NCBI RefSeq assembly: GCF_016518545.1
Contig: NZ_JACVTO010000009.1
Coordinates: 62,001 to 126,000, forward strand
Reading direction: 5' to 3'
Origin: Pseudomonas sp. S30
Lineage (GTDB): Bacteria; Pseudomonadota; Gammaproteobacteria; Pseudomonadales; Pseudomonadaceae
Length of the DNA stretch: 64,000 nt
A program made the translations under genes and the position numbers. This document shows, one piece after another, positions 18,794 to 29,507 of this stretch. The notes under the pieces were generated by a model that was not told where the DNA came from, ran no database searches, and worked only from the letters and a program-made list of their open reading frames with translations. How positions within the stretch are numbered: the first letter of the stretch is position 1; every line of letters starts with the position of its first letter.

Positions 18794-19936
18794 TCAGCGG
18801 ATGGTCAGTGCCTCGAGCTTGCCGCTGTTGCCATAGACGTAGATCGTGTTGCCCACCACCAGCGGACGCGCACGCAGGCCGTCGCTGTCGATGCGCTCAC
18901 GGCCGACGAAGCGACCGTCGACCTGGCTCAGCAGGTGCAGGTAGCCTTCGAAGTCGCCCACCGCCACATAGCTGGACACCACCTCGGGAGCGGTCAGCTG
19001 CCGACGAGCCAGCGCATCGTTGCTCCACAGCGCCGAAGTAGAACGCTCGTCGATACCCTCGACGGTGCCGGACGCCTCGCTGACGTAGACGGTGCCCAGA
19101 CCCTGGGCGACCCCCACGTAGCTGGACGCATCGCGCTGCCACAGCACTCGACCGCTCTCCAGGTCCAGGCCGGCGACGCGACCCTGGTAGCTGCTCACGT
19201 AGAGGATGCCACCGGACAGCTGCAGGCCGCCGTCGATATCAACCACGCGCTCGAGCTCCGAACGACCTTTTGGAACCGCCACGCGGGCTTCCCACACCGG
19301 TACACCGTTCTGGGTATCGACGGCCACCACCTTGCCGGTGGACAGGCCGGCCACCGCCAGGCGGTTGGTCACGATCGGCGCACCCGTGCCGCGCAGGGTC
19401 AGTACGGCAGGGGAGCTTTCGTAGATCCAGCGGCGCTCGCCAGTGGCGAAGTCCAGGCCCACCAGACGGTCGTCCTGGGTCTGCACCACCACCACGTCAC
19501 CATTGGTGGCGGGCGGGGCCAGCACTTCGCTGGTCACGCGCGAGCGCCAGCGCTCTTCGCCGGTGCTGGCATCCAGCGCGATGACCTCACCCTTGAGGGT
19601 GCCCATCATCACCAGGCCGTAACCCACGCCCACGGCGCCGGACACCGGCACTTCCAGATCCTTGTCCCAGATGACGTCGCCGTTGAGGCGATTCAGGGCG
19701 TAGATCTTGCCATTGACGTCGGCGGCGAAGATGCGGTCGTTCTCGATGGCCGGCACCAGAAGATTGTACTTCTCGCCCTGGCCATCACCGATCGAACGGC
19801 TCCACTGTTTGCTGAGCACCACCTCTTCGGTGAACTTGGTCAGTTCGGCCGGGGGCAGTTCCTTCTTGCTGTTGCTGCTGCAACCCGCGGCCAGGACGGC
19901 CAGGGCGAGCACTGCTGCTTGTTTCCAACCGGTCAC
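18794..19936 (-). CDS. bamB: Outer membrane assembly lipoprotein BamB
   Basis: The 380-residue protein starts at GTG 19936, one base after the preceding stop, with AAAGGGGA upstream. A lipoprotein signal (LAVLAAGC, lipidated cysteine near residue 19) is followed by an eight-bladed PQQ-type beta-propeller, visible as recurring segments such as GKIYALNRLNGDVIWDKDL, GEVIALDASTGEERWRSRV and GRVAGLDLESGRVLWQRDA. BamB is a periplasm-facing lipoprotein that helps the BamA complex insert outer-membrane barrels. It is the last gene of the rlmN-pilF-rodZ-ispG-hisS-yfgM-bamB run. Confidence 0.95.
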   Translation of the reverse strand: MTGWKQAAVLALAVLAAGCSSNSKKELPPAELTKFTEEVVLSKQWSRSIGDGQGEKYNLLVPAIENDRIFAADVNGKIYALNRLNGDVIWDKDLEVPVSGAVGVGYGLVMMGTLKGEVIALDASTGEERWRSRVTSEVLAPPATNGDVVVVQTQDDRLVGLDFATGERRWIYESSPAVLTLRGTGAPIVTNRLAVAGLSTGKVVAVDTQNGVPVWEARVAVPKGRSELERVVDIDGGLQLSGGILYVSSYQGRVAGLDLESGRVLWQRDASSYVGVAQGLGTVYVSEASGTVEGIDERSTSALWSNDALARRQLTAPEVVSSYVAVGDFEGYLHLLSQVDGRFVGRERIDSDGLRARPLVVGNTIYVYGNSGKLEALTIR

Positions 19937-19937
19937 G

Positions 19938-20579
19938 TCACGCGTCCCCTTTGGCCAGGTCATCGAGCTTGAGTTGCAGGCCACCGATCGCGGCGTCGTC
20001 GGACAGCGCGGCCTTGGCTTTTTCGTAGGCGCCATGAGCATCGTCGGCACGGCCCAACTGGACCAGCAGATCGCCCTTGAGCTCTTCGCGGCTGGCCTGG
20101 AAGGCCTTGTCGGCGTCGCCGTCGAGCAGCTTGAGCGCCTCATCGGCCTTGTTCTGCGCCGCGAGCACGCGCGCCAGGCGCTGACGGGCGATCTCGCCGA
20201 GCGTAGCATCGGCCGGCTTGTCCATCACGCCCTTGAGTTCGGTGACGGCGTCGTCGAGCTTGCCGCTCTCGACCGCGACCTTGGCCACGAACAGGCTGCC
20301 GTACTGGGCGTAGGCGGTGCCGCCGTACTCGCTCTTGAGCTTGCCGGACAACTCGGCGACCTTGGTCGCATCCGGCTTGCCGTCAGGCGTCAAGGCGGTC
20401 TCCAGCAGCGCCTGATAGAGCACGGACGCGCCCTGCGACTGGTTGCTCTGATATTTGTGCCAGGCCTGCCAGCCCATCACCAGCGCAGCGGCGAGCAAGG
20501 CTCCGGTCAGCAGCGGCTTGCCGTTGCGGTTCCACCAGTCCTTGGCTGCCACCAGGCCTTCATCATCGGTACTCGACAC
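19938..20579 (-). CDS. YfgM/PpiD-type ancillary translocon TPR protein
   Basis: The 213-residue protein uses GTG 20579 with AAGGAG seven bases upstream (an in-frame TTG at 20600 precedes that site). One N-terminal membrane helix (about residues 24-42, PLLTGALLAAALVMGWQAW) anchors a periplasmic TPR region (repeats around LLETALTPDGKPDATKVAELSGKL and EIARQRLARVLAAQNKADEALKLL). Its position between hisS and bamB and its length are those of YfgM, a chaperone-like partner of SecYEG. Confidence 0.9.
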   Translation of the reverse strand: MSSTDDEGLVAAKDWWNRNGKPLLTGALLAAALVMGWQAWHKYQSNQSQGASVLYQALLETALTPDGKPDATKVAELSGKLKSEYGGTAYAQYGSLFVAKVAVESGKLDDAVTELKGVMDKPADATLGEIARQRLARVLAAQNKADEALKLLDGDADKAFQASREELKGDLLVQLGRADDAHGAYEKAKAALSDDAAIGGLQLKLDDLAKGDA

Positions 20580-20618
20580 CCCAATACTCCTTTTCAGCAA
20601 TTCGGCTGTATGACCGCT

Positions 20619-21905
20619 TCACGCCTGCGCGAGAGCAGCTTGCAGGTGCTCGGCCAGAGCATCCCAGGCAATGTTCTGTTGTTCGCCCTGGCCACGCAGG
20701 GGCTTGAAACCTACCACTTGTTGCGCCAGCTCGTCGTCCCCCAGGATCAGGGCGAACAATGCCCCGCTGCGGTCGGCTTTCTTGAACTGGTTCTTGAAAT
20801 TGCCGCCCCCGGCGTTGATCGCCAGGCGCAGGTTCGGCAGGCGGTCGCGCAACTGCTCGCCAAGGGTGAGCCCGGCCAGCTCGGCCTGCTCGCCGAAGGC
20901 GCAGAGGTAGACGTCCAGCGTGCGGGCGATGGACTCGGGCACCTGGCCCAGGGTTTCGATCAGCAGCAGCAGGCGCTCGATGCCCATGGCGAAGCCGACA
21001 CCGGCCGTGGGCTTGCCGCCCATCTGCTCGACCAGGCCATCGTAGCGGCCACCCGCGCAGACGGTCCCCTGGGCGCCGAGCTTGTCGGTGACCCATTCGA
21101 AGACGGTCTTGCTATAGTAGTCCAGGCCACGCACCAGTTTGGTATTGATCACGAACGGAATGCCGGCGGCGTCCAGGCGGGCCTTCACGCCCTCGAAGTG
21201 CACCCGGGACTCCTCGTCCAGGTAATCCTCCAGCTTCGGCGCGCCGACCAGTGCGGCCTTGGTGCCTTCGTGCTTGCTGTCGAGGATGCGCAGCGGGTTG
21301 CTCTTGAGCCTACGCTGGCTGTCTTCGTCCAGCTGATCGAGTCGCTCGGAGAGAAACGCCACCAGGGCGTCACGGTAACGCGCGCGCGCCTCGCTGGTGC
21401 CCAGGCTGTTGAGCTCCAGGGTGACCGCGTCCTGGATGCCCAGGCGCGCCCACAGGCGCCAGGTGAGCAGGATCAGTTCGGCATCGATATCGGGACCGGC
21501 CAGGTTGAACACTTCGACGCCGATCTGGTGGAACTGCCGGTAGCGACCCAGCTGCGGGCGCTCGTGACGGAACATCGGGCCGACGTACCAGAGCTTCTGC
21601 ACCTGGCCATTGCCGATGATGCCGTGCTCGAGCACCGCGCGTACGCACGCCGCCGTGCCTTCCGGGCGCAAGGTCAGGGAGTCCTTGTTGTCCTGGAAGG
21701 TATACATCTCTTTTTCGACGATGTCGGTGACTTCACCGATCGAGCGCTTGAACAACTCGGTGAACTCGACGATCGGCGTGCGGATCTGGCTGTAGCCATA
21801 AGTGTCCAGCAGGCTGGCCACGGTGCCCTCGAAGTAGCGCCACAGCGGCGACTGCTCGGGCAGGATGTCGTTCATGCCACGGATGGCTTGCAGCGATTTG
21901 CTCAC
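20619..21905 (-). CDS. hisS: Histidyl-tRNA synthetase
   Basis: The 428-residue class II synthetase charges tRNA-His. Motif 2 is seen around [23 protein letters not shown], the HisA-type signature [15 protein letters not shown] and AGGRYDGL are intact, and motif 3 is [12 protein letters not shown]. The C-terminal anticodon-binding domain follows. It lies between ispG and yfgM in the conserved gammaproteobacterial order. Confidence 0.97.
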   Translation of the reverse strand: MSKSLQAIRGMNDILPEQSPLWRYFEGTVASLLDTYGYSQIRTPIVEFTELFKRSIGEVTDIVEKEMYTFQDNKDSLTLRPEGTAACVRAVLEHGIIGNGQVQKLWYVGPMFRHERPQLGRYRQFHQIGVEVFNLAGPDIDAELILLTWRLWARLGIQDAVTLELNSLGTSEARARYRDALVAFLSERLDQLDEDSQRRLKSNPLRILDSKHEGTKAALVGAPKLEDYLDEESRVHFEGVKARLDAAGIPFVINTKLVRGLDYYSKTVFEWVTDKLGAQGTVCAGGRYDGLVEQMGGKPTAGVGFAMGIERLLLLIETLGQVPESIARTLDVYLCAFGEQAELAGLTLGEQLRDRLPNLRLAINAGGGNFKNQFKKADRSGALFALILGDDELAQQVVGFKPLRGQGEQQNIAWDALAEHLQAALAQA

Positions 21906-21927
21906 GAAAAGTCCTTACGAATCTGTA

Positions 21928-23037
21928 TCAGCCACGGGCGATGAGCGCCGCGTCGGCCTCGGCCTTCTCGGCCGCTTTCTGGCGGATGAGCCTTTCCAGC
22001 TCATCGACCAGGTTGTCGTTGGTCAGCTTCTGCGCCGGCTTGCCGTCGATGTACACGAGGTTCGGCGTACCCCCGGTGAGGCCTACATGGGACTCCTTGG
22101 CCTCGCCCGGCCCGTTGACCACGCAACCGATGACCGCGACGTCCAGCGGCACCAGCAGGTCCTCCAGGCGCCCTTCCAGCTCGTTCATGGTCTTGACCAC
22201 ATCGAAGTTCTGCCGCGAACAGCTCGGGCAGGCGATGAAGTTGATGCCACGCGAACGCAGGTGCAGCGACTTGAGGATGTCGTAGCCGACCTTCACTTCC
22301 TCGACCGGATCGGCCGCCAGGGAAATGCGGATGGTATCGCCGATGCCTTCGGCGAGCAGCATACCGAGGCCGACGGCGGATTTCACCGTCCCCGAACGCA
22401 GACCACCGGCTTCGGTGATGCCCAGGTGCAGGGGCTGGACGATCTGCCGGGCGAGCAGGCGGTAGGCCTCGACGGCCATGAACACGTCCGAAGCCTTGAC
22501 GCTGACCTTGAAATCCTGGAAATCCAGGCGATCGAGGTGCTCGACATGGCGCATCGCCGACTCCACCAGCGCGGCCGGGGTCGGTTCGCCGTACTTCTTC
22601 TGCAGATCCTTCTCGAGCGAGCCGGCATTGACCCCGATACGAATCGGAATGCCGCGATCGCGGGCGGCGTCCACCACCGCGCGCACACGGTCTTCGCGAC
22701 CGATGTTGCCCGGATTGATGCGCAGGCAGTCGACGCCCAGCTCGGCGACGCGCAGGGCGATCCGGTAGTCGAAATGGATGTCGGCGACCAGGGGCACGCT
22801 GACTTGTTGCTTGATCTTGCCGAACGCTTCGGCAGCGTCCATGTCCGGCACGGACACGCGCACGATGTCGACGCCGGCATCGACCAGGCGCTGGATCTGC
22901 CCCACGGTGGCCGCCACGTCGTTGGTGTCGGTGTTGGTCATGCTCTGCACCGCGATGGGGGCGTCGCCGCCCACCGGCACATTGCCGACCCAGATCTTGC
23001 GGGATTCGCGACGTTTGATCGGAGATTCGCCGTGCAT
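21928..23037 (-). CDS. ispG: 4-hydroxy-3-methylbut-2-en-1-yl diphosphate synthase (IspG/GcpE)
   Basis: The 369-residue iron-sulfur enzyme of the MEP isoprenoid pathway converts methylerythritol cyclodiphosphate to HMBPP. The N-terminal TIM-barrel part begins with [32 protein letters not shown] sequence. The [4Fe-4S] cysteines are in [12 protein letters not shown] and CVVNGPGEA. It starts three bases after the rodZ stop, so it is clearly in the same operon. Its cluster would be assembled by the isc system a few kilobases upstream in the window. Confidence 0.97.
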   Translation of the reverse strand: MHGESPIKRRESRKIWVGNVPVGGDAPIAVQSMTNTDTNDVAATVGQIQRLVDAGVDIVRVSVPDMDAAEAFGKIKQQVSVPLVADIHFDYRIALRVAELGVDCLRINPGNIGREDRVRAVVDAARDRGIPIRIGVNAGSLEKDLQKKYGEPTPAALVESAMRHVEHLDRLDFQDFKVSVKASDVFMAVEAYRLLARQIVQPLHLGITEAGGLRSGTVKSAVGLGMLLAEGIGDTIRISLAADPVEEVKVGYDILKSLHLRSRGINFIACPSCSRQNFDVVKTMNELEGRLEDLLVPLDVAVIGCVVNGPGEAKESHVGLTGGTPNLVYIDGKPAQKLTNDNLVDELERLIRQKAAEKAEADAALIARG

Positions 23038-23040
23038 GAC

Positions 23041-24054
23041 TTACTGTCCCAACTTCAGGCGAGCGGTCTCGCCACTGGTGAACGGAGCGACATCGACCGC
23101 CTGGCCGTTGAAGCTGACCTGGGCGCCGCGGGCGAAGCCCAGACGCACTGCGAAAGGCGGCTTGCCGGCCAGGTCCAGGTTCTCACCCTTGCGCTTGATG
23201 CCGCTGAACAGCACCTTGCCGTTGCCGTCGGTGACCTGGGTCCAGCAATCGGCCGAGAACTGGATGGCGACCTTGCCTTCACCGGCGACCGCAGCGGCGG
23301 GCTCACCGGCTGGGACGGGGGTCGGCGTGGCGGCGACAGCGCCTGCAGTCGAATGCTGCGGCTGAGCCTGCACGTGGGCCTGGGCCGGCGCGGTCGCTGC
23401 CGGGGTGGCCGGCGGGGTGGCCGGAGCCTGCTCGGACGGTTCGGCGGCCGGCGCGGCCGACTCGCTCTCGGCGGTGCCCGCAGCACTCTGATCCAGCGGC
23501 AGCGGTGAGCTTTCCGGCTGCTGACCAGCGCTCACCGCCTGGTCTTCAGGCTCGTCCAGCGCGTGGATCTGCGTGGTGCCATCGGCACTTTCGACTTCGA
23601 CGTGCTCCAGGGCGATGTTGCTCAGGTCCTTGCCGTGCTGAGCGCTCTGGTCCTGCCACCAGAAGAAGCCACCCCCGACCACGGCGATCAGCAGCAGCAG
23701 GCTGACACCGCGCAGGATGTTGTGCGACAGGCGCACCGGCTCCTCGATGCGACCGAGCGAATGCACCTCGCTGCCCTTGGCGTGGGTACCGGTGATCTGG
23801 TCGAAGGCCTCGACCAGGGGCGCCTGGTCCATGTCCATGAGCTTGGCGTAGGCGCGAATGTAGCCGCGTGCGAAGGTGTGCCCGGGCAGCTTGTCGAAGG
23901 CCCCGGTTTCCAGGTAATTCAGCGAAGTGACCGTAAGGTTGAGCCTACGGGCGACCTCGGCCTGCGACCAGTCCCGGTGCTCGCGCGCCTGGCGCAGGAT
24001 TTCACCGGGATGCTGCTGAATCGCTGCTGCTGCTTCGGGGTGCGCGGCTTTCAT
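23041..24054 (-). CDS. rodZ: Cytoskeletal morphogenesis protein RodZ-like (HTH, TM and C-terminal DUF4115 domain)
   Basis: The 337-residue protein has an N-terminal HTH_25 domain (about residues 17-85, GEILRQAREHRDWSQAEVARRLNLTVTSLNYLETG and FARGYIRAYAKLM). One transmembrane helix follows (about 113-130, LLLLIAVVGGGFFWW), then a long Pro/Ala-rich low-complexity linker (about 175-250) and a C-terminal DUF4115 domain (FSADCWTQVTDGNGKVLFSGIKRKGE). RodZ links MreB filaments to the elongasome. Overlap of its start with the pilF stop (ATGA) indicates coupling. Confidence 0.92.
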   Translation of the reverse strand: MKAAHPEAAAAIQQHPGEILRQAREHRDWSQAEVARRLNLTVTSLNYLETGAFDKLPGHTFARGYIRAYAKLMDMDQAPLVEAFDQITGTHAKGSEVHSLGRIEEPVRLSHNILRGVSLLLLIAVVGGGFFWWQDQSAQHGKDLSNIALEHVEVESADGTTQIHALDEPEDQAVSAGQQPESSPLPLDQSAAGTAESESAAPAAEPSEQAPATPPATPAATAPAQAHVQAQPQHSTAGAVAATPTPVPAGEPAAAVAGEGKVAIQFSADCWTQVTDGNGKVLFSGIKRKGENLDLAGKPPFAVRLGFARGAQVSFNGQAVDVAPFTSGETARLKLGQ

Positions 24055-24812
24055 CGTTGCTCCGACAGGTATTGCTGATATTCCGGCGTACCGGGATAAA
24101 GTCGTTGTAATGTGCGGCCCAGCTCGTCCGCCGTGCCATGGGCCTCGACGATGCGAGCCAGACGATTGCCCAGCAACAGGCTGCGGGCATCCTGTTCGCC
24201 CTGCTGGCTGAATCGTTCGTAGTAATCCCAGGCCGGCACATAATGCCTGTTTTCGTAGGACAACTCAGCCATTTCCAGCAGTGCCCGCGGCTGATGCCGG
24301 TCGAGGCGCAAGGCTTTCTCCAGATGAGCCTGGGCCTGATCGGCGTGGCCTAGCCTGAGCGCGGTCAGCCCGAGGTTCTCGTAGACCCGCGCGCGCTCAG
24401 GATACAGGGTATCGCTGGCCGCTTGGCGAAACATCTGCTCGGCCTGGCGAAAATGCCCTTGAGCATAGAGGAAACTGCCATAGTTGTTGCGAATGCGCGC
24501 ATCGTCGCTGCGCTGGGCCAGGGCCTGGCGATAGTGGGCGTCCGCCAGCTCGGGCTCGCCCTGCGCCTGGAACGCCAGCGCCAGGGCCGCATGGGCGTCG
24601 GCATCGCGCGGGTCCAGTTCCAGTGCACGGGCCAGCGGCACCTTGGCCTGCTCGGCCATGCCCTGCTGCAGATAACCCAAGCCGAGTTGCACGTAAGCCC
24701 GCCCTGCCTCCACTCGGCCTTGGCGAGTGGACAGCGGATCGCTGGCGCCGCCGGAAACGCAACCGGCCAGCAATAGCAATGACAGGATCGACAGCGCTGC
24801 GCGCAGGGTCAT
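24051..24812 (-). CDS. pilF: Type IV pilus biogenesis/stability lipoprotein PilF (PilW)
   Basis: The 253-residue protein has a lipoprotein signal with lipobox LAGC (cysteine near residue 18). About six TPR repeats follow, for example AYVQLGLGYLQQGMAEQAKVPLARALEL and RIRNNYGSFLYAQGHFRQAEQMF. In Pseudomonas PilF is the outer-membrane pilotin for the PilQ secretin. It sits between rlmN and rodZ, the usual position. The mature N-terminus is rich in small residues as expected. Confidence 0.92.
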   Translation of the reverse strand: MTLRAALSILSLLLLAGCVSGGASDPLSTRQGRVEAGRAYVQLGLGYLQQGMAEQAKVPLARALELDPRDADAHAALALAFQAQGEPELADAHYRQALAQRSDDARIRNNYGSFLYAQGHFRQAEQMFRQAASDTLYPERARVYENLGLTALRLGHADQAQAHLEKALRLDRHQPRALLEMAELSYENRHYVPAWDYYERFSQQGEQDARSLLLGNRLARIVEAHGTADELGRTLQRLYPGTPEYQQYLSEQR

Positions 24813-24824
24813 CGGCGGTGTCCG

Positions 24825-25973
24825 TCAGTGGCGCGCAGCGCTGTCTGGCAACTCGCTGCCGTCGGCGTTGAGCTGGCGCACAGCGATGTAGCGCTCGCTG
24901 CGGCGGGTGCGGTCCATGACCTGGCCGACCAGCTGGCCGCAGGCCGCATCGATGTCCTCGCCGCGGGTGGTGCGGGTGGTGACGTTGAAGCCGCCGTGAT
25001 GCAGCAGGTCCTGGAAGCGACGGATCGCGTTGTTGCTCGGTCGCTCGTAGCCCGAGTGCGGGAACGGGTTGAACGGGATCAGGTTGATCTTGCACGGCAC
25101 GTCGCGCAGCAGCTCGATCATCTGCGCAGCATGTTCGGGCTGGTCATTGACGTCCTTGAGCAAGGTGTACTCGACGGTCAGCACGCGCTTGCCGCCCAGG
25201 GTGGCCATGTAGCCCAGGCAGGACTCCAGCAGCACCTTGAGCGGGTACTTCTTGTTGATCGGTACCAGCTGGTTGCGCAACGCGTCGTTGGGCGCGTGCA
25301 GCGACAGGGCCAGGGAGACGTCGATATGCTTGGCCAGCTCGTCGATCATCGGCACCACGCCGGAGGTGGACAAGGTGACGCGACGCTTGGAGATGCCATA
25401 GCCCAGATCGTCCATCATGATCTTCATGGCGGCGATGACATTGTCGAAATTGAGCAGCGGCTCGCCCATGCCCATCATCACCACATTGGTGATGGCGCGG
25501 TCGACCTTGGCCGGGACGGTGCCGAAGGATTTGTTCGCCAACCAGACCTGGCCGATGACCTCTGCCGCGGTGAGGTTGCTGTTGAAGCCTTGCTTGCCGG
25601 TGGAGCAGAAGCTGCAGTCCAGGGCGCAGCCGGCTTGCGACGAGACGCAGAGGGTACCGCGGTCGTCGGTGGGAATGTAGACGGTCTCGACGCAGCTGCC
25701 CGAGGCAACGCGCACCACCCATTTGCGGGTACCGTCGGCGGAAATGTCTTCACTGACCACTTCCGGAGGCCGGATCTCGGCAATGGCCTCGAGCTTCTCG
25801 CGCAAGGCCTTGCCGACGTTGGTCATGTCCGCGAAGTCGGACACGCCAAAATGGTGAATCCATTTCATCACCTGACCGGCACGGAAGCGCTTCTCCCCGA
25901 TCGAGTCGAAGAACTGTTCCATTTCCGGCAGGGTCAGCCCCAACAGGTTGATTTTGCCAGTAGATGTCGTCAT
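24825..25973 (-). CDS. rlmN: Dual-specificity 23S rRNA/tRNA (adenine-C2) methyltransferase RlmN
   Basis: The 382-residue radical-SAM enzyme methylates A2503 of 23S rRNA and A37 of some tRNAs. The [4Fe-4S] CX3CX2C motif is in [17 protein letters not shown]. The second catalytic cysteine is in ACGQLVGQV near the C-terminus, and the conserved [13 protein letters not shown] segment is present. It heads the minus-strand run leading to bamB, 28 bases after ndk. Confidence 0.97.
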   Translation of the reverse strand: MTTSTGKINLLGLTLPEMEQFFDSIGEKRFRAGQVMKWIHHFGVSDFADMTNVGKALREKLEAIAEIRPPEVVSEDISADGTRKWVVRVASGSCVETVYIPTDDRGTLCVSSQAGCALDCSFCSTGKQGFNSNLTAAEVIGQVWLANKSFGTVPAKVDRAITNVVMMGMGEPLLNFDNVIAAMKIMMDDLGYGISKRRVTLSTSGVVPMIDELAKHIDVSLALSLHAPNDALRNQLVPINKKYPLKVLLESCLGYMATLGGKRVLTVEYTLLKDVNDQPEHAAQMIELLRDVPCKINLIPFNPFPHSGYERPSNNAIRRFQDLLHHGGFNVTTRTTRGEDIDAACGQLVGQVMDRTRRSERYIAVRQLNADGSELPDSAARH

Positions 25974-26001
25974 GGATTCACCTTCACGCGCGAGCTTTCG
26001 C

Positions 26002-26427
26002 TCAGCGAGTGGTTACCTCGGTAGCTGCGAAGAAGTAAGCGATCTCGCGAGCGGCAGCGGCTTCGGAGTCCGAACCGTGGACGGCGTTGGCGTCGATCGA
26101 CTCGGCGAAGTCGGCGCGGATGGTACCGGCGGCGGCTTCTTTGGGGTTGGTGGCGCCCATCAGTTCGCGGTTCAGTGCGATGGCGTTCTCGCCTTCGAGC
26201 ACCTGGACGACGACCGGACCGGAGGTCATGAAGGCGACCAGGTCACCGAAGAAGCCGCGCGCGCTGTGCTCGGCGTAGAAGCCTTCGGCCTCGGCCTTGG
26301 ACAGTTGCTTGATCTTCGAGGCGACGACTTTCAGGCCGGCTTTTTCGAAGCGGGTGGTGATCTCGCCGATCACGTTCTTGGCAACGGCGTCAGGCTTGAT
26401 GATGGAGAAGGTACGTTGAACAGCCAT
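26002..26427 (-). CDS. ndk: Nucleoside diphosphate kinase
   Basis: The 141-residue enzyme transfers the gamma-phosphate between nucleotides and balances NTP pools. The phosphohistidine lies in the invariant NAVHGSDS (His near 117), and the N-terminal [11 protein letters not shown] and MGATNPKEA segments are typical. A GGAG site precedes the ATG. Its likely promoter overlaps the terminator of the isc operon directly upstream. Confidence 0.97.
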   Translation of the reverse strand: MAVQRTFSIIKPDAVAKNVIGEITTRFEKAGLKVVASKIKQLSKAEAEGFYAEHSARGFFGDLVAFMTSGPVVVQVLEGENAIALNRELMGATNPKEAAAGTIRADFAESIDANAVHGSDSEAAAAREIAYFFAATEVTTR

Positions 26428-26463
26428 GGAAAACTCCAGAATATTGAGTGTTGCGAAAAATTA

Positions 26464-26486
26464 AACCCGCGAATTATACGCGGGTT
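26464..26486 (-). terminator. Rho-independent terminator of the isc operon, with a -10-like sequence in its loop
   Basis: On the minus strand AACCCGCG, a seven-base loop and CGCGGGTT precede TAATTTTTCG, just downstream of iscX. The loop region contains TATAAT (26478-26473), a perfect sigma-70 -10 box that could serve ndk. Confidence 0.7.
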
Positions 26487-26516
26487 CGGGGGCATTGCCT
26501 AACCTGCGGGTGTCGT

Positions 26517-26717
26517 TCAATCGGCTTCTTCGATCCAGGCGGCCTGGATGGCCTCCAGGACCTTCTCGCCACCGCGCGAGGGATCGTCGCTGAAGTCGGG
26601 CAACTCCTGCACCCAACGCGACAGATTGACGAAGTTCACGTAACGAGGATCGACGTCCGGCTTGCTTTCTGCAAGTTGAATGGCGATCTCAAGTACATCA
26701 ACCCATTTCAGACTCAT
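26517..26717 (-). CDS. iscX: Fe-S assembly protein IscX
   Basis: The 66-residue acidic protein starts with SLKWVDVLEIAIQLAESKPDVDPRYVNFVNLSRWVQELP and has the DDP and conserved tryptophan pattern of IscX (YfhJ). It binds IscS at the same surface as frataxin and tunes cluster assembly. It closes the isc operon directly after fdx and is followed by the operon terminator. Confidence 0.95.
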   Translation of the reverse strand: MSLKWVDVLEIAIQLAESKPDVDPRYVNFVNLSRWVQELPDFSDDPSRGGEKVLEAIQAAWIEEAD

Positions 26718-26727
26718 GAATCGACCC

Positions 26728-27069
26728 TCAATGCGGCGCTTCGGCAGCGTGGTTGAGTGAGTATTTGGGAATCTCGATGGTCAGGTCGGCGTCGCCCACC
26801 ACCACCTGGCAACCCAGGCGCGACTGCGCTTCCAGGCCCCAGGCCTTGTCCAGCATGTCTTCCTCGAGTTCATCGGCTTCCTCGAGCGAGTCGAAGCCTT
26901 TGCGCACGATGCAGTGGCAGGTGGTGCAGGCCTTGACCCCACCACAGGCGCTTTCCATCTCGATGTGGTGCTCGTGGGCCAGCTCCAGGATATTGGTGCC
27001 GGATGCCACCTCCACGGTCAGCCCCTCGGGGCAGAATTTCTCATGCGGCAGGAATGTCACCAGCGGCAT
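26728..27069 (-). CDS. fdx: [2Fe-2S] ferredoxin of the ISC system
   Basis: The 113-residue adrenodoxin-type ferredoxin has the cluster ligands in ACGGVKACTTCHC plus the distal cysteine in SRLGCQVVV. It supplies electrons for cluster assembly on IscU. It begins three bases after hscA. Confidence 0.96.
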   Translation of the reverse strand: MPLVTFLPHEKFCPEGLTVEVASGTNILELAHEHHIEMESACGGVKACTTCHCIVRKGFDSLEEADELEEDMLDKAWGLEAQSRLGCQVVVGDADLTIEIPKYSLNHAAEAPH

Positions 27070-27072
27070 CGG

Positions 27073-28935
27073 TTACTCCTCGATCTCATTCAGGTTGCGC
27101 CCGGCCAGTGCGGCTTTGACCGTCGAATCAAGGCGACGGGCGGCAAAGGCATCGGTCACCTGCGACAGACGCTTGGTCTGCTGCTCGATGGCGGCGCCAT
27201 CGGTGCCGGTGAGCAAATCACGTAGTTCCTGCATCTGGAAGCCGATGGCTTCGCGCTCTTCGGCGCTGAGCAGACGTTCGCCGTCGGCGTCCAGGGCACC
27301 CTGGACCGCCTCGAGCAGACGCTCGCCGTCGACCTGATGCTCACGCAGCTGGCGCGCCTGCTTGTCGGAGCCGGCGTGCTCGAACGAGTCCTTGAGCATG
27401 CGGGCGATCTCACCATCGGTCAGGCCATAGGATGGCTTGACCTGAATGCTCGACTCCACGCCCGAGGCCAGCTCGCGCGCCGCGACGCTGAGCAGGCCAT
27501 CGGCGTCGACCTGGAACGTCACGCGGATCTTCGCAGCACCCGCGACCATCGCCGGGATGCCACGCAGCTCGAAGCGGGCCAGGGAGCGGCAGTCGCTGAT
27601 CAGCTCGCGCTCGCCCTGGAGCACGTGGATCATCATGGCCGACTGGCCATCCTTGTAGGTGGTGAACTCCTGGGCGCGGGCCACCGGAATGGTGGTGTTG
27701 CGCGGGATCACCTTCTCCATCAGGCCGCCCATGGTCTCCAGACCCAGCGACAGGGGAATGACGTCCAGCAGCAGCAGCTCACCGCCCTCGCGGCGATTGC
27801 CTGCCAGGGTGTCGGCCTGAATGGCGGCGCCGATGGCGACCACCTGGTCCGGGTCGATCGAGGTCAGGGGCGCGCGACCGAACAGCGTGCCGACCGCGTC
27901 ACGCACGCGCGGAACGCGGGTGGAGCCGCCGACCATCACCACCGCGGCGACATCCTCAAGCTCGACGCCACTGTCGCGCACGGCGCGCCGGCAGGCCTTC
28001 AGGCTGCGGGCTATCAACGGCTCGATCATGGCCTCGAACGCAGTGCGGCTGAGCTCGCCCTGCCAGCTTCCATAGGCGACCTGGACGCGCTCGGCATCGG
28101 TCAGCGCTTCCTTGGCGGCGCAGGCGGCCTGCAACAACTGGCGCTGGGTGGCCGGGTCGAGGTCGGCGGACAAGCCCGCCTGCTCGATGATCCAGCTGGC
28201 GATGGCGTGGTCGAAGTCATCGCCGCCCAGCGCCGTGTCGCCACCGGTGGCCAGCACTTCGAACACCCCGGCGCTCAGGCGCAGGATGGAAATGTCGAAG
28301 GTGCCGCCGCCCAGGTCGAAGATCGCCACCAGGCCCTCGGCGTTCTGGTCCAGGCCGTAGGCCACCGCCGCAGCGGTAGGCTCGTTGAGCAGGCGCAGCA
28401 CATTCAGCCCGGCCAGCCGCGCGGCATCCTTGGTGGCCTGGCGCTGGGCATCGTCGAAATAGGCCGGCACGGTGATCACCGCGCCCACCAGATCGCCGCC
28501 CAGGGTCTGTTCGGCGCGCTCGCGCAGCACCTTGAGGATGTCCGCCGAGACCTGCACCGGGCTCTTGGGCCCCTGCACGGTGTCGATGAAGGGCATGTGC
28601 GACTCGCCACCGACGAAGCGATACGGCAGTTGCTCACCGAGCTGTTTGACATCGGCCAGGCCACGTCCCATCAGACGCTTGACCGACAGAATACTGTTGA
28701 GTGGGTCGCTGGAGGCGGCGTCGCGCGCAGCCTGGCCCACTTCGCAGCGGCCTTCCAGATAACGCACCGCGGAGGGCAGGATGAGAGCGCCCTGGTCATC
28801 GGGCAGTGGCTCGCTACGGCCACTGCGTACAGCGGCGACGAGCGAATTGGTGGTCCCCAGGTCGATGCCCACCGCCAGGCGACGCTGGTGCGGCTGGGGG
28901 CTCTGACCGGGTTCGGCGATCTGCAGTAGGGCCAT
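27073..28935 (-). CDS. hscA: Hsp70-family chaperone HscA
   Basis: The 620-residue DnaK-like ATPase has the phosphate-binding loop [12 protein letters not shown] near residue 25, the [12 protein letters not shown] loop and a GGSTRVPRV adenine-site motif. The substrate-binding domain follows. With HscB it releases the nascent cluster from IscU by recognising the LPPVK loop. It is the specialised ISC chaperone, by context and by length slightly below DnaK. Confidence 0.97.
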   Translation of the reverse strand: MALLQIAEPGQSPQPHQRRLAVGIDLGTTNSLVAAVRSGRSEPLPDDQGALILPSAVRYLEGRCEVGQAARDAASSDPLNSILSVKRLMGRGLADVKQLGEQLPYRFVGGESHMPFIDTVQGPKSPVQVSADILKVLRERAEQTLGGDLVGAVITVPAYFDDAQRQATKDAARLAGLNVLRLLNEPTAAAVAYGLDQNAEGLVAIFDLGGGTFDISILRLSAGVFEVLATGGDTALGGDDFDHAIASWIIEQAGLSADLDPATQRQLLQAACAAKEALTDAERVQVAYGSWQGELSRTAFEAMIEPLIARSLKACRRAVRDSGVELEDVAAVVMVGGSTRVPRVRDAVGTLFGRAPLTSIDPDQVVAIGAAIQADTLAGNRREGGELLLLDVIPLSLGLETMGGLMEKVIPRNTTIPVARAQEFTTYKDGQSAMMIHVLQGERELISDCRSLARFELRGIPAMVAGAAKIRVTFQVDADGLLSVAARELASGVESSIQVKPSYGLTDGEIARMLKDSFEHAGSDKQARQLREHQVDGERLLEAVQGALDADGERLLSAEEREAIGFQMQELRDLLTGTDGAAIEQQTKRLSQVTDAFAARRLDSTVKAALAGRNLNEIEE

Positions 28936-28977
28936 GCTTATCTAGATACCTTGGGCGTCGTCACGGCAACGCCGGGA

Positions 28978-29499
28978 TTAATCGTCGAGGCGCTCTTCGA
29001 GTTGGCGCACTTCCTGGGCGAGCTTGTCGAGGAACTGCATGCGGCGCATCAGGCGCTCGGCCCTGTCGCGCTCGGCAGCTTGATCCCAGCAGGCGGCGAA
29101 TTCCTCGTCGAGGGCGCTCTGGGCGCCCTTGAGGCGCTTCTTGAACACCGCCACGCCGTCCAGGTCCGCCTCGTCCTGCAACTCCTCGAGCTCCTCGCGC
29201 CACTGCATCTGCTGCAACAGGAAGTCCGGGTCGTGGACCGTGACTTCCTGGGGCACCTCCTGGCCGTTCATGGCCAGCAGATAACGGGCACGGCGCGGCG
29301 CACTGCGCAGCGTCTGGTAGGCGTCGTTGAGCGCGGCGGACTTCTCCAGCGCCGTGCGCTGGTCACGCTCGGAGGCATCGGCGAAGCGATCGGGATGAAC
29401 CTCACGGGCCAGCGCGCGATAGCGCACGGCCAACTGGTCGAGGTCCAGGCGGAAGCTGGGTTGCAGCTCGAACAGCGCGAAATGGCAAGGACTACCCAC
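28978..29499 (-). CDS. hscB: Co-chaperone HscB (Hsc20), J-domain protein
   Basis: The 173-residue protein starts at GTG 29499, eight bases after the iscA stop. The J-domain carries the essential HPD triad in [14 protein letters not shown]-terminal helical domain ([16 protein letters not shown]) binds IscU. It stimulates HscA ATPase during cluster transfer. Confidence 0.95.
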   Translation of the reverse strand: MGSPCHFALFELQPSFRLDLDQLAVRYRALAREVHPDRFADASERDQRTALEKSAALNDAYQTLRSAPRRARYLLAMNGQEVPQEVTVHDPDFLLQQMQWREELEELQDEADLDGVAVFKKRLKGAQSALDEEFAACWDQAAERDRAERLMRRMQFLDKLAQEVRQLEERLDD

Positions 29500-29507
29500 G
29501 TCAGGCC

